Below the pieces are notes generated by a model. The model was not told where the DNA came from. It saw nothing but the letters and a program-made list of their open reading frames with translations, and made no database searches. Both the position numbers and the translations under genes were made by a program. A DNA stretch of 47,272 nucleotides from Deltaproteobacteria bacterium (lineage in GTDB: Bacteria > Desulfobacterota > Desulfobaccia > Desulfobaccales > 0-14-0-80-60-11). Position 1 is the stretch's first letter. The number at the start of each line of letters is the position of its first letter. The DNA lies in the NCBI GenBank assembly GCA_021813445.1, contig JAKAKP010000049.1, positions 1-47,272 on the forward strand. Reading direction: 5' to 3'. Shown here piece after piece: positions 16,494 through 23,229 of this stretch.

Positions 16494-18185
16494 CTAAGTC
16501 AGGTATTTGTTGGTGTAATACTGTTGGATGATGGAGAGAACATTATTAACCAACCAGTAGAGCACCAGGCCGGAGGCAAAATTCAAGAACATGAAGGTGA
16601 AGATGATGGGCAGAAACATCATCATTTTGGCCTGGGTGGGGTCGCCGGGTGAAGGAGTCATCTTTTGCTGCAAAAACATGGTAGCCCCCATAACCAAGGG
16701 GGTGATTAGCAGGGGATCCTTGGTGGAAAGATCCGCGAGCCAGACGATGTTGGTGAAGGGCAGGGTGGAGATGAAGGGGGTGTGGCGCAATTCAATAGAA
16801 TATCCCAAGACATTGTAAAGGGCAATGAAGAACGGCAGCTGTAAGACCATGGGCAGGCAGCCGGCCAGGGGGTTGACTTTGAAGGTGCGATACAGAGCCA
16901 TCAGCTCCTTGTTCATGGTCTCCTTGTCGTCTTTATATTTTTCCCGGAGCTTGGCCACCTTGGGCTGCAGCTTCTGCATCTCCTTCATGGACTTATAGCT
17001 TTTATGGTTGGGATAGAAGAAGACCACCCGGATAACCACGGTGAGGATGATAATCGCCCAACCCCAGTTGTGGACATAGTTATGGAAGAATCTCAGCAGA
17101 TAAAGCAGAGGCACGGCCAGAAACTGGAACCAGCCGAAGTCCACGGCCCTTTCCAGTCCCAGGTTGAGGGCCTTCAAATCCGCCAGGTCCTTGGGCCCGA
17201 AATAAAGGGCAAAGGACAGATTCGCGTCCTGCCCCGGCGCCAGGGTCTCCGGAGTTCTGATCACCACATCCATGGGGCCGGGATGGGGTTCTTTGACCGT
17301 GAGGATGGCCTTGGGCGCAGCCAGGGGCACCATGGTGGTCATGAAATAGCCCTCATCCAGACCGGCCCAGTCCACTTTCCCGGCAAAGGTTTTGAGTTCC
17401 TTGAGGCTGCCGGTCTTGTATTGCTCGATCCGGTTATTGACGGAAGCGTGGAATCCCAAAAAGTTAAAACGGCTGGGCTCTTCGCCGGAATAATCCGACA
17501 CCAGGCCCAGGTCCAGTTGTCCTTCCAGGTTCTGCTTGCTCCGGTTGTCCACCTTCACCGCCAGATCGAAGGCGTAACTGTCGCTCTTAAAAGTAAAGGT
17601 CTTGGTGAGCACCAGACCTTCGGGAGTGACGGCGGTAAATTTGAGGGCTGCGGTTTGTCCCGGCTTCAGATTCAGTCCGGTTTGGCTGGCCTCATACAGG
17701 GTCAGTCCCGGCACCTTGAGGCTCTGGCCTTCCCAGCTCAGGGTCAGGGGGAGTCCATCATCCTTTTTGACCCGCACCAGTTCCTTGGGAGAGGCCGCAG
17801 CTTTCTCCGGGTTCTGGTAGCGTTGCACTTCAAAATGCACCGGCCCCAGGTTGTATTGATCCAGAATCGCAAAGGGCATCGACTCCCGGTATTTTTTCAA
17901 CTGAAAGCTCTTCAGGGCTCCCCCCAGTTCCGAAAACACCGCCCGATACAAGGGGGTCTCCACGATGACGTCTTTGGCCGGGCGGGCCAGCCGGGTGGCA
18001 GGCGGCGGCGCGGGCTGCGCCGCCGGCGCAGGAGCCGGGGCAGGCTTGGGAGCGCCGGGTTGCACTTCCGCCTGTTGCGCCGGGGGCGCAGGGGCATGGG
18101 GCGGCTGCACCTTTTGGCCTAAGAACATGAAGACAAGAAAGACTACAAAGCTTAACGCCAGGGCAATCAAAGCCCGGTTTTCCAT
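16494..18185 (-). CDS. yidC: Membrane protein insertase YidC
   Basis: YidC inserts and folds inner-membrane proteins. The start MENRALIALALSFVVFLVFM is the first membrane helix. A proline/alanine-rich linker and a large periplasmic beta domain follow, then the conserved hydrophobic core. Core segments include NWGWAIIILTVVIRVVFF, the charged hairpin KSMKEMQKLQPKVAKLREKY, and PLAGCLPMVLQLPFFIALYNVL. 563 aa fits the Gram-negative form. The ATG at 18185 is used; upstream in-frame codons overlap yidD. It lies in the rpmH-rnpA-yidD-yidC-jag order. Confidence 0.97.
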   Translation of the reverse strand: MENRALIALALSFVVFLVFMFLGQKVQPPHAPAPPAQQAEVQPGAPKPAPAPAPAAQPAPPPATRLARPAKDVIVETPLYRAVFSELGGALKSFQLKKYRESMPFAILDQYNLGPVHFEVQRYQNPEKAAASPKELVRVKKDDGLPLTLSWEGQSLKVPGLTLYEASQTGLNLKPGQTAALKFTAVTPEGLVLTKTFTFKSDSYAFDLAVKVDNRSKQNLEGQLDLGLVSDYSGEEPSRFNFLGFHASVNNRIEQYKTGSLKELKTFAGKVDWAGLDEGYFMTTMVPLAAPKAILTVKEPHPGPMDVVIRTPETLAPGQDANLSFALYFGPKDLADLKALNLGLERAVDFGWFQFLAVPLLYLLRFFHNYVHNWGWAIIILTVVIRVVFFYPNHKSYKSMKEMQKLQPKVAKLREKYKDDKETMNKELMALYRTFKVNPLAGCLPMVLQLPFFIALYNVLGYSIELRHTPFISTLPFTNIVWLADLSTKDPLLITPLVMGATMFLQQKMTPSPGDPTQAKMMMFLPIIFTFMFLNFASGLVLYWLVNNVLSIIQQYYTNKYLT

Positions 18186-18195
18186 GTTATACTCC

Positions 18196-18405
18196 TCAGG
18201 GCACGGGGTCCCAACCACCGGGATGGAAGGGATGGCAGCGCGCCAGACGCCTCAGGCTCAGCCACAGGCCTCGCCAGAAGCCGTATCTCTCAAAAGCCTC
18301 CGCGGCATAATGGGAACAGGTGGGGGCAAACCGGCAACAGGTCGGAATCAGGGGGGAAAGCAGCAATTGATAGGCCCTGATCAACCAGAGGGCAACTCTA
18401 GTCAA
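18196..18405 (-). CDS. yidD: Membrane protein insertion efficiency factor YidD
   Basis: A small 69-aa protein thought to assist YidC. The whole family signature is present: [30 protein letters not shown], and [18 protein letters not shown]. It overlaps the end of rnpA by 8 bases and precedes yidC by 10 bases, so translation is probably coupled along the operon. Confidence 0.95.
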   Translation of the reverse strand: MTRVALWLIRAYQLLLSPLIPTCCRFAPTCSHYAAEAFERYGFWRGLWLSLRRLARCHPFHPGGWDPVP

Positions 18406-18772
18406 ATTTTTTACCCTTCACGCGGGTGAGCAACACCCGGGACAATTCTTCCTGAACCTGATCATAATCCAGGGTCGAGGCGCCCTTCTTGGCCATAATG
18501 ATAATATCTTCAGGGGGCAACCGGTCCTTATGATGCCGGAAAAATTCCCGGAGCAAGCGCCTGACCCGGTTGCGCTTCACCGCTTTGCCCAAACGTTTCG
18601 TCACCACCAGCCCCAGCCGGGGGCTCCCGGCTGGCGCTGGGGCCAGAGTAATGCCAAAATGCCGGGTATGCAGCCGCCGCCCCTGGGCCAGGGCCCGGAG
18701 GAATTCGGCCCGGCGCAGGAGGCGATCCTCCTTGGCGAAGCGGGCGGTCCCTGGTGTATGGCTGGGCGGGAT
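18398..18772 (-). CDS. rnpA: Ribonuclease P protein component, start codon unclear
   Basis: RnpA is the protein subunit of RNase P, which trims tRNA 5' ends. The RNR signature region [20 protein letters not shown] is clear, and the C-terminus ends in a basic KGKKFD. The only canonical start in frame is a GTG at 18607, which would give 69 aa and remove the conserved first half. The frame remains open upstream and encodes family-like sequence ([30 protein letters not shown]). Between the TGA at 18836-18838 and that region there is no ATG, GTG or TTG, only near-cognates such as ATC (18772) and CTG (18811). The start given here is a guess. A sequencing error is the alternative. Confidence 0.9.
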   Translation of the reverse strand: MPPSHTPGTARFAKEDRLLRRAEFLRALAQGRRLHTRHFGITLAPAPAGSPRLGLVVTKRLGKAVKRNRVRRLLREFFRHHKDRLPPEDIIIMAKKGASTLDYDQVQEELSRVLLTRVKGKKFD

Positions 18773-18827
18773 GGGGACGGAGCGCTGGCTGTCCTCAGTG
18801 GGATGGCTCAGAAAAGGCCCCCGGCTC

Positions 18828-18962
18828 TTAAACGGTCAGGCGTTTGCGGCCTCTGGCCCGGCGGCGCTTCAAGACCTGGCGCCCCCCCCGGGTGCTCATC
18901 CGGCTCAAAAAACCGTGGGTGCGCGCCCGGCGCAAATTGCTGGGTTGAAATGTACGTTTCAT
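18828..18962 (-). CDS. rpmH: 50S ribosomal protein L34
   Basis: A 44-aa basic protein that reads [20 protein letters not shown] at its N-terminus and ends in GRKRLTV, matching L34 closely. It is the first gene of the rpmH-rnpA-yidD-yidC-jag-mnmE-rsmG block on the minus strand. The ATG is at 18962. It may share a promoter with the whole block. Confidence 0.96.
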   Translation of the reverse strand: MKRTFQPSNLRRARTHGFLSRMSTRGGRQVLKRRRARGRKRLTV

Positions 18963-19060
18963 GGTTGTTTATCCTTGAGATCCAGATTTTTCCAAACTTT
19001 TTATAAAACATTTATCCCCCCTTTTGTCAAGGGCAGGGCCTAGTTTTGTCCGGAGGGAAT

Positions 19061-19090
19061 AGTTCAAGGTTCAAAGTTCAAAGTTCAAGG
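19061..19090. repeat. Heptamer array, GTTCAAR type (left member)
   Basis: About four 7-base units of GTTCAAG/GTTCAAA. The reverse complement is the TGAACYT unit found at 19273-19314 and 23158-23220, so this is the inverted partner of the array on the other side of the spacer. Confidence 0.75.
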
Positions 19091-19156
19091 AGCCATTTCA
19101 AAACCGGTTTTCCAGGTCATTTTGAGATCAACCAAAGAGTTTTAACTAAAGGAAGG

Positions 19157-19235
19157 ATTCCCCCCTTTTCTAAAGGGGGGCAGGGGGGGATTATGCAAGT
19201 GCCCGATAATCCCCATAAATCCCCGTTCACCCCAA
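19157..19235. repeat. Nested palindrome, CCCCCTTT/AAAGGGGG family (copy 2)
   Basis: It starts with CCCCCCTTTTCTAAAGGGGGG and GGGGGGGATTA, followed by a degenerate right half with ATCCCCATAAATCCCC. It is less complete than the copies at 13493 and 40616. It sits between the two inverted heptamer arrays. Confidence 0.65.
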
Positions 19236-19272
19236 GTTTATGAAAAATTCAAGAGATTCAGTGTCTTAACTA

Positions 19273-19314
19273 TGAACTTTGAACCCTGAACCCTGAACCC
19301 TGAACCTTGAACTG
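19273..19314. repeat. Heptamer array, TGAACCC type (right member)
   Basis: Six units in exact register: TGAACTT, TGAACCC three times, TGAACCT, TGAACTG. It is inverted relative to the array at 19061-19090 and ends 56 bases before tetR. Confidence 0.85.
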
Positions 19315-19330
19315 TTTTAGGAAGAAATCA

Positions 19331-19371
19331 TTGACAGACAGGGTAGTTATTTGATATGACCAACTGGTCAT
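19331..19371 (+). promoter_or_regulatory. tetR promoter with palindromic operator over the start codon
   Basis: TTGACA (19331-19336) is a consensus -35, with an AT-rich TTGATATG-type -10 at about 17 bases. The 16-bp palindrome ATGACC-AACT-GGTCAT (19356-19371) overlaps the -10 region and the tetR ATG. The same palindrome with a different centre lies before mqnE. This is the classic layout for an autoregulating TetR repressor. Confidence 0.7.
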
Positions 19372-20020
19372 GTCGCAGCAGCCGGCCCGCACCACCTTCT
19401 CCCATCTGCCTGCGGATAAGCAGGAAAGGGTCCTCAATGCGGCCCTCAATGAGTTTGCGGACCAGGGCTACCATCAGGCCTCCCTCAACCGCCTGGTGGC
19501 CCGGGCGGGCATCGCCAAGGGCTCTCTCTATCAGTATTTTCCTAATAAAGAAGGCATCTTCCGCCACATCTTCCAACTGGCCCTGGGCCGGGTGCGCCAG
19601 ACCCTGGTGGCGGTCAAAGACAGCACCGAAAATGAGAACCTGTTCATCCGCTTGGAGAAATCCCTCAAGGCCGGGGTGCGCTTCCTCCAGGAACACCCCC
19701 GGATCTACAGCCTTTATCTCAAGATTCAATTTGACCGGCAAGTGCCTTTCCGCCAGGAGTTCCTGGCCGCGGTGCGCCGCCACGCCGGGGAATACTTCGG
19801 CTCCCTGATCAGCCGGGCCCGGGCCCGGGGCGAGCTGCGGCCGGGAATTTCAGAGCCTGCAGCCTTATTTCTCCTGGACGCGGTCTTTGACCGTTTTCTC
19901 CAGGCCGTGGCCGTCCCGTACCTGGACGTCACTTTCAACCTCCACCAGGCCCCGGAAGAGATCGTCCAGCGGCGCATCCGGGAACTCATCGATCTTCTCC
20001 GGGAGGGCTTGGCGGCCTAG
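19370..20020 (+). CDS. TetR family regulator, candidate regulator of the menaquinone cluster
   Basis: A 216-aa regulator with an N-terminal TetR helix-turn-helix: RVLNAALNEFADQGYHQASL, then RLVARAGIAKGSLYQYFPNK. The C-terminal part is a helical ligand-binding domain without recognisable specificity. The gene directly precedes mqnE. The 16-bp dyad ATGACC-N4-GGTCAT at its own start codon and again upstream of mqnE suggests that it represses both. The ligand is unknown; a quinone or pathway intermediate is possible, but so is an acyl-CoA, because FadR-type TetR proteins use similar TGACC/GGTCA dyads. Confidence 0.9.
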   Translation: MSQQPARTTFSHLPADKQERVLNAALNEFADQGYHQASLNRLVARAGIAKGSLYQYFPNKEGIFRHIFQLALGRVRQTLVAVKDSTENENLFIRLEKSLKAGVRFLQEHPRIYSLYLKIQFDRQVPFRQEFLAAVRRHAGEYFGSLISRARARGELRPGISEPAALFLLDAVFDRFLQAVAVPYLDVTFNLHQAPEEIVQRRIRELIDLLREGLAA

Positions 20021-20022
20021 GT

Positions 20023-20053
20023 ACCGCCCAGGCTTTCCAGCCTGGGCGGTTTT
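20023..20053 (+). terminator. Hairpin with short T-run after tetR
   Basis: ACCGCCCAGGCT and AGCCTGGGCGGT form a perfect 12-bp stem around TTCC, beginning 3 bases after the tetR stop and followed by TTT. It probably ends tetR transcription. It also belongs to the AGGCT-x4-AGCCT repeat family. Confidence 0.65.
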
Positions 20054-20067
20054 GCGGAAAAAATCAG

Positions 20068-20110
20068 CCTCACGCAAAGACGCAAAGGCGCAAAGAAAGA
20101 CGCAAAAATA
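20068..20110. repeat. Dispersed 42-bp octamer-type repeat (CGCAAAGA), copy 1
   Basis: CCTCACGCAAAGACGCAAAG followed by GCGCAAAGAAAGACGCAAAA. The core has an 8-base period. A near-identical copy lies at 33221-33263 and an inverted copy at 46416-46456. Confidence 0.8.
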
Positions 20111-20173
20111 GAAAAAATTTGCGGGTGAGTTCACGACTCAAGGATGAATGATCCATTTTTTTTAGATGTTAAC

Positions 20174-20199
20174 ATGACCGCATGGTCATAAAATGGAGC
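20174..20199 (+). promoter_or_regulatory. Candidate TetR operator and -10 upstream of mqnE
   Basis: The palindrome ATGACC-GCAT-GGTCAT (20174-20189) is the second copy of the dyad at the tetR start. It abuts a TAAAAT (20189-20194) that can serve as a -10 box. GGAG at 20196-20199 is the ribosome-binding site for the ATG at 20207. No strong -35 is visible. Confidence 0.7.
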
Positions 20200-20206
20200 G
20201 AAAATA

Positions 20207-21304
20207 ATGACATCTCTCAGATTTGAAGACCAGGCGCTGCTGCCCATTCATGAGAAAGTTCTGGCAGGCCAAAGGCTTGAGGCCGCGGACGGCCTGACCC
20301 TCTTTCAGAGTCCGGACCTCCTGGGGGTGGGTTATCTGGCCAACCTGGTGCGGCAGCGCCTCCATGGCCGCAAGGCTTTCTATATCTATAACCAGCATAT
20401 CAATTACTCCAACATCTGCGTCAATGGCTGCAAATTCTGCGCTTTCGGCAGAAAAGCGGGGGACGCGGGCGCCTATGAGATGTCCCTGGACGAAATCTTC
20501 GCCAAGGTGGAAGCCAGGCTCTCCGAGCCCATCACCGAGATCCATATCGTCGGCGGCTGCCACCCCGATCTGCCCTTTTCCTTCTATCTGGAGATGCTCC
20601 GGGGTATCAAGGCCCGGCGGCCTCAGGTTCATCTCCAGGCCTTCACTGCGGTGGAAATCGCCCACCTGGCGGAACTAAATCGCACTACCGTGGAGGAAAC
20701 CTTGCGGGCCTTGCGGGACGCGGGCCTGGGGTCGCTCCCCGGGGGCGGCGCCGAGGTCTTCAGTCCCCGGGTGCGCCAGGACTTGTGTCCCCAAAAGCTC
20801 TCCCCCGAGGGCTGGCTCTCCGTGGCCCAGACCGCACATCGCCTGGGTATGAACACCAATGCCACCATGCTCTATGGCCATATGGAAGGCCTGGAGGAGC
20901 GGGTGGACCATATGCTGAAGCTCCGGGCCGCGCAGGATGAAACCGGGGGCTTTCTGGCCTTCATTCCCCTGGCCTTCCACCCCCAGAACACGGCCCTGGA
21001 ACATCTCCAGGGACCCAGCGCCATTGATGACTTAAAAACTTTGGCGGTCTCCCGTCTCATGCTGGACAATCTGCCCCATATCAAGGCCTTCTGGATCATG
21101 CTGGGACCCAAGATGGCCCAGCTCTCGCTGTGTTTCGGCGTGGACGACGTGGACGGCACGGTCATGGAGGAGCGCATCACCCACATGGCCGGGGCCCAGA
21201 CCCCCCAGGGCCTGACCCGGACTCAGCTGGAAGGCCTGATCCGGGAAGCGGGCTGTGTGCCGCTGGAGCGGGATACGATCTATCGGGTTGTTAGTAACCA
21301 GTAA
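20207..21304 (+). CDS. mqnE: Aminodeoxyfutalosine synthase (radical SAM)
   Basis: MqnE joins 3-[(1-carboxyvinyl)oxy]benzoate, the MqnA product, to an adenosyl radical to make 6-amino-6-deoxyfutalosine. The radical-SAM cluster ligands are CVNGCKFC (Cys 71, 75, 78). EIHIVGGCHPDLPFSFYLEM and LQAFTAVEI are typical of MqnE rather than MqnC, as is the ending FGVDDVDGTVMEERI. 365 aa is normal. It is the first menaquinone gene and has its own operator-like palindrome. Confidence 0.95.
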   Translation: MTSLRFEDQALLPIHEKVLAGQRLEAADGLTLFQSPDLLGVGYLANLVRQRLHGRKAFYIYNQHINYSNICVNGCKFCAFGRKAGDAGAYEMSLDEIFAKVEARLSEPITEIHIVGGCHPDLPFSFYLEMLRGIKARRPQVHLQAFTAVEIAHLAELNRTTVEETLRALRDAGLGSLPGGGAEVFSPRVRQDLCPQKLSPEGWLSVAQTAHRLGMNTNATMLYGHMEGLEERVDHMLKLRAAQDETGGFLAFIPLAFHPQNTALEHLQGPSAIDDLKTLAVSRLMLDNLPHIKAFWIMLGPKMAQLSLCFGVDDVDGTVMEERITHMAGAQTPQGLTRTQLEGLIREAGCVPLERDTIYRVVSNQ

Positions 21305-21385
21305 AAACAGCTGGTTATTAATCACTGGCAAGCGAACTTAGAGATTCAGGATATTTGCGTTAAATGAACTAAAGGATGAACCGGG

Positions 21386-21772
21386 GTGCCTGTTACCATT
21401 CGTCTATTGGTCATTGCCTTTGTCGCACTTATATTGCCTCAGGCTCTTGGCCTTGTGGGGTTCTTTTGGACAAAGCACCGAGGAACACTTTGCAAACTTT
21501 CGACTCTTTTCATTCCTCCTTTGGTTTTTTTCAGCAGCGCTTATCTCTTTTGGGACCTGTCAGCACAAACCATCCAGGACTCAGGGAACTATGTGTGCGG
21601 CGCTTTTGGAGCAGCCGCGTTTTTCTCCACGATTTATGGAACGCTAATGCACCTGATCGTAGGAGTTATCATATTTTCGATTTTAACTTTTATCTGGAAG
21701 AGAAAGGATCAACGCCTCAAACAGAGCATTGACCAGATATCTAAGTTGGGGATCGCTAATAAAATAAATTAG
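21386..21772 (+). CDS. Small predicted membrane protein between mqnE and mqnC
   Basis: A 128-aa frame with a GTG start and no recognised family. Three or four hydrophobic segments are visible (about 5-27, 40-57, 72-105), and a basic tail (WKRKDQRLK) follows the last one. Base composition is less GC-rich than the neighbouring genes. A competing overlapping frame (21376-21732) has a less orderly sequence. Its place inside the menaquinone cluster hints at a related role, but this could also be a recent insertion or not a gene at all. Confidence 0.5.
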   Translation: MPVTIRLLVIAFVALILPQALGLVGFFWTKHRGTLCKLSTLFIPPLVFFSSAYLFWDLSAQTIQDSGNYVCGAFGAAAFFSTIYGTLMHLIVGVIIFSILTFIWKRKDQRLKQSIDQISKLGIANKIN

Positions 21773-21808
21773 TTGGCACGCAAATTGGCGAGGCATTTTA
21801 AGGAAAGG

Positions 21809-22843
21809 ATGATACTCAAGCAATTTGAGGATAAACGTCTGAATTGGGAAGAAGCCCAGGGCCTCTGGGACCTGGACCTGCTCACTTTAGGGCACTGTGC
21901 CGACCAGGTGCGCCGCCGTCTCCATCCCGGACCCCGGGTCACCTATGTGGTGGACCGCAATATTAATTACACCAATATCTGTACTTCCGGCTGCCGCTTT
22001 TGCGCCTTTTTCCGGGAACCGGGGTCGCCGGAAGGCTACGTTCTGGATGACGCCACCCTGGCCCAGAAGCTTGAGGAGCTTAAAGATTACGGCGGCAGCG
22101 GCGTGCTCCTCCAGGGCGGCCTGAACCCGGACTTGCCCTTGGCCTATTATGAGCACCTGGTGCGGCAGATCAGGGATTGCGGTCTCGGGCTCCACGGCTT
22201 TTCGCCGCCGGAGATCGCCTTTCTGGCCCAGCGCTTTGGCCTCAGCTTAAAGGAAGTCTTGACCCGGCTCATGGAGGCCGGCCTTAGTTCCATCCCCGGC
22301 GGCGGCGCCGAGATCCTGGCGGACCGGGTGCGGGGCCAAATCTCCCCCCGCAAGTGCGACAGCGCCCGGTGGCTGGAGGTCATGGCCGCGGCCCATGAGC
22401 TGGGGCTCAAGACCAGCGCCACCATGATGTTCGGCCATTTGGAGACCCGGGCCGAGCGGTTGGAGCATCTCCTTAAAATCCGGGACCTCCAGGACCGCAC
22501 CCAGGGCTTCATCTCTTTCATTCCCTGGACTTTTCAGCCCGGCGGCACTGCCTTGGGGGGCGAGCACCTGGGCGCGGTGGAGTACCTGCGCACCCTGGCC
22601 GTCTCCCGCCTGGTGCTGGACAACGTGCCCCATCTCCAGGTCTCCTGGGTGACCCAGGGCCCGAAGATCGCCCAGGTGGCCCTGAAATTCGGGGCGGACG
22701 ACTTCGGCTCCACCATGCTGGAGGAAAACGTGGTGGCCGCCACCGGCGTGGGCTTCCGCCTCTCCCGGGAGGAAATCGAGACCCTGGTGCGCCAGGCGGG
22801 CTACGAACCCCGGGTCCGGGACCACCGGTATAAGTTGTTGTGA
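21809..22843 (+). CDS. mqnC: Cyclic dehypoxanthinylfutalosine synthase (radical SAM)
   Basis: MqnC cyclises dehypoxanthine futalosine. The radical-SAM motif is CTSGCRFC (Cys 58, 62, 65). The MqnC-specific segments GVLLQGGLNPDLPLAYYE and KFGADDFGSTMLEENVVAA are present, so it is not a second MqnE. 344 aa from the ATG at 21809, which has AAGGA just upstream. A TTG at 21773 would add 12 residues. The stop codon is the first unit of a heptamer array. Confidence 0.95.
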   Translation: MILKQFEDKRLNWEEAQGLWDLDLLTLGHCADQVRRRLHPGPRVTYVVDRNINYTNICTSGCRFCAFFREPGSPEGYVLDDATLAQKLEELKDYGGSGVLLQGGLNPDLPLAYYEHLVRQIRDCGLGLHGFSPPEIAFLAQRFGLSLKEVLTRLMEAGLSSIPGGGAEILADRVRGQISPRKCDSARWLEVMAAAHELGLKTSATMMFGHLETRAERLEHLLKIRDLQDRTQGFISFIPWTFQPGGTALGGEHLGAVEYLRTLAVSRLVLDNVPHLQVSWVTQGPKIAQVALKFGADDFGSTMLEENVVAATGVGFRLSREEIETLVRQAGYEPRVRDHRYKLL

Positions 22844-22882
22844 GCAGTGAGCAAGGGGCCAGGGGCCAGGGATCAGGGTACA
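22841..22882. repeat. Heptamer array, GGGNNCA type
   Basis: Six 7-base units: TGAGCAG, TGAGCAA, GGGGCCA, GGGGCCA, GGGATCA, GGGTACA. The first unit is the mqnC stop codon. Two GCAATGTA repeats follow. The units resemble the reverse complement of the array at 9933-9960. Confidence 0.7.
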
Positions 22883-22933
22883 GCAATGTAGCAATGTAGG
22901 GTGGGCATTGCCCACCATTTATCAATAGCTACT

Positions 22934-23050
22934 GGTTCCCAAGCTCCTGCTTGGGAACCCTATTGGAGAAAAAGCTCCTGCTTTTTCTCACTCGATATCG
23001 CAGCACTGGTCAGGCGAAGCAGCTGGCGTTCCCAAGCTCTGCTTGGGAAC
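22934..23050. repeat. Two REP hairpins of the GTTCCCAAGC/GCTTGGGAAC family
   Basis: GGTTCCCAAGC-TCCT-GCTTGGGAACC at 22934-22959 and GTTCCCAAGC-TCT-GCTTGGGAAC at 23028-23050, with a broken copy between them. Further copies occur at 35649-35673 and 35685-35701. Confidence 0.8.
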
Positions 23051-23116
23051 CAGTAGAAAAAAAGGCTGAAGCTTGGTAGCAGAGGGGGCGTAGCGGCGGG
23101 CAGCCCCGCCCGCCTC

Positions 23117-23138
23117 GCACAGGCTGGAAAGCCTGTGC
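23117..23138. repeat. REP-like hairpin (AGGCT-GGAA-AGCCT family)
   Basis: GCACAGGCT and AGCCTGTGC form a 9-bp stem around GGAA. Compared with 3294-3317, base pairs in the stem differ on both sides so that pairing is kept. Confidence 0.7.
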
Positions 23139-23157
23139 TACCGCTCTTTTTCAACTT

Positions 23158-23220
23158 TGAACTTTGAACTTTGAACTTTGAACCTTGAACTTTGAACCTT
23201 GAACCTTGAACTTTGAACTG
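23158..23220. repeat. Heptamer array, TGAACYT type, nine units
   Basis: Nine consecutive units in register (TGAACTT or TGAACCT, the last TGAACTG). It ends 9 bases before the ATG of the phosphorylase gene and occupies the place where a ribosome-binding site would be expected. The unit is the same as in 19273-19314. Confidence 0.9.
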
Positions 23221-23229
23221 AAAAAAGCC

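Larger units (their letters stand above)
18963..19369. other. Divergent spacer between rpmH and tetR, filled with repeats
   Basis: About 400 bases without a gene. It holds, in order, the rpmH upstream region, a heptamer array, a CCCCC/GGGGG nested palindrome, an inverted heptamer array, and the tetR promoter and operator. Confidence 0.7.
22844..23229. other. Gene-free spacer between mqnC and the nucleoside phosphorylase gene
   Basis: About 385 bases composed almost wholly of repeats: a heptamer array, a GGTGGGC/GCCCACC hairpin (22900-22916), two CCCAAGC-type hairpins, an AGGCT hairpin and a nine-unit TGAACYT array. No promoter or ribosome-binding site stands out. Confidence 0.7.

Noticed and set aside
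21376-21732. Overlapping 118-aa frame in the mqnE-mqnC spacer
   Set aside because: It lacks orderly hydrophobic segments or motifs. The 21386-21772 frame looks more like a membrane protein, though certainty is limited.
21809-22843. Second mqnE rather than mqnC
   Set aside because: The segments VLLQGGLNPDLP and FGADDFGSTMLEENV are specific to MqnC and absent from the MqnE-type protein upstream.
22841-23220. Possible CRISPR array from the dense repeats
   Set aside because: The units are 7 bases long in direct contact, with no 20-40 base spacers and no cas genes. The hairpins here belong to REP-type families found elsewhere in the window.
23206-23229. TTG start of the phosphorylase inside the TGAACYT array
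   Set aside because: The eight extra residues would be encoded by the repeat; the ATG at 23230 begins family-like sequence.
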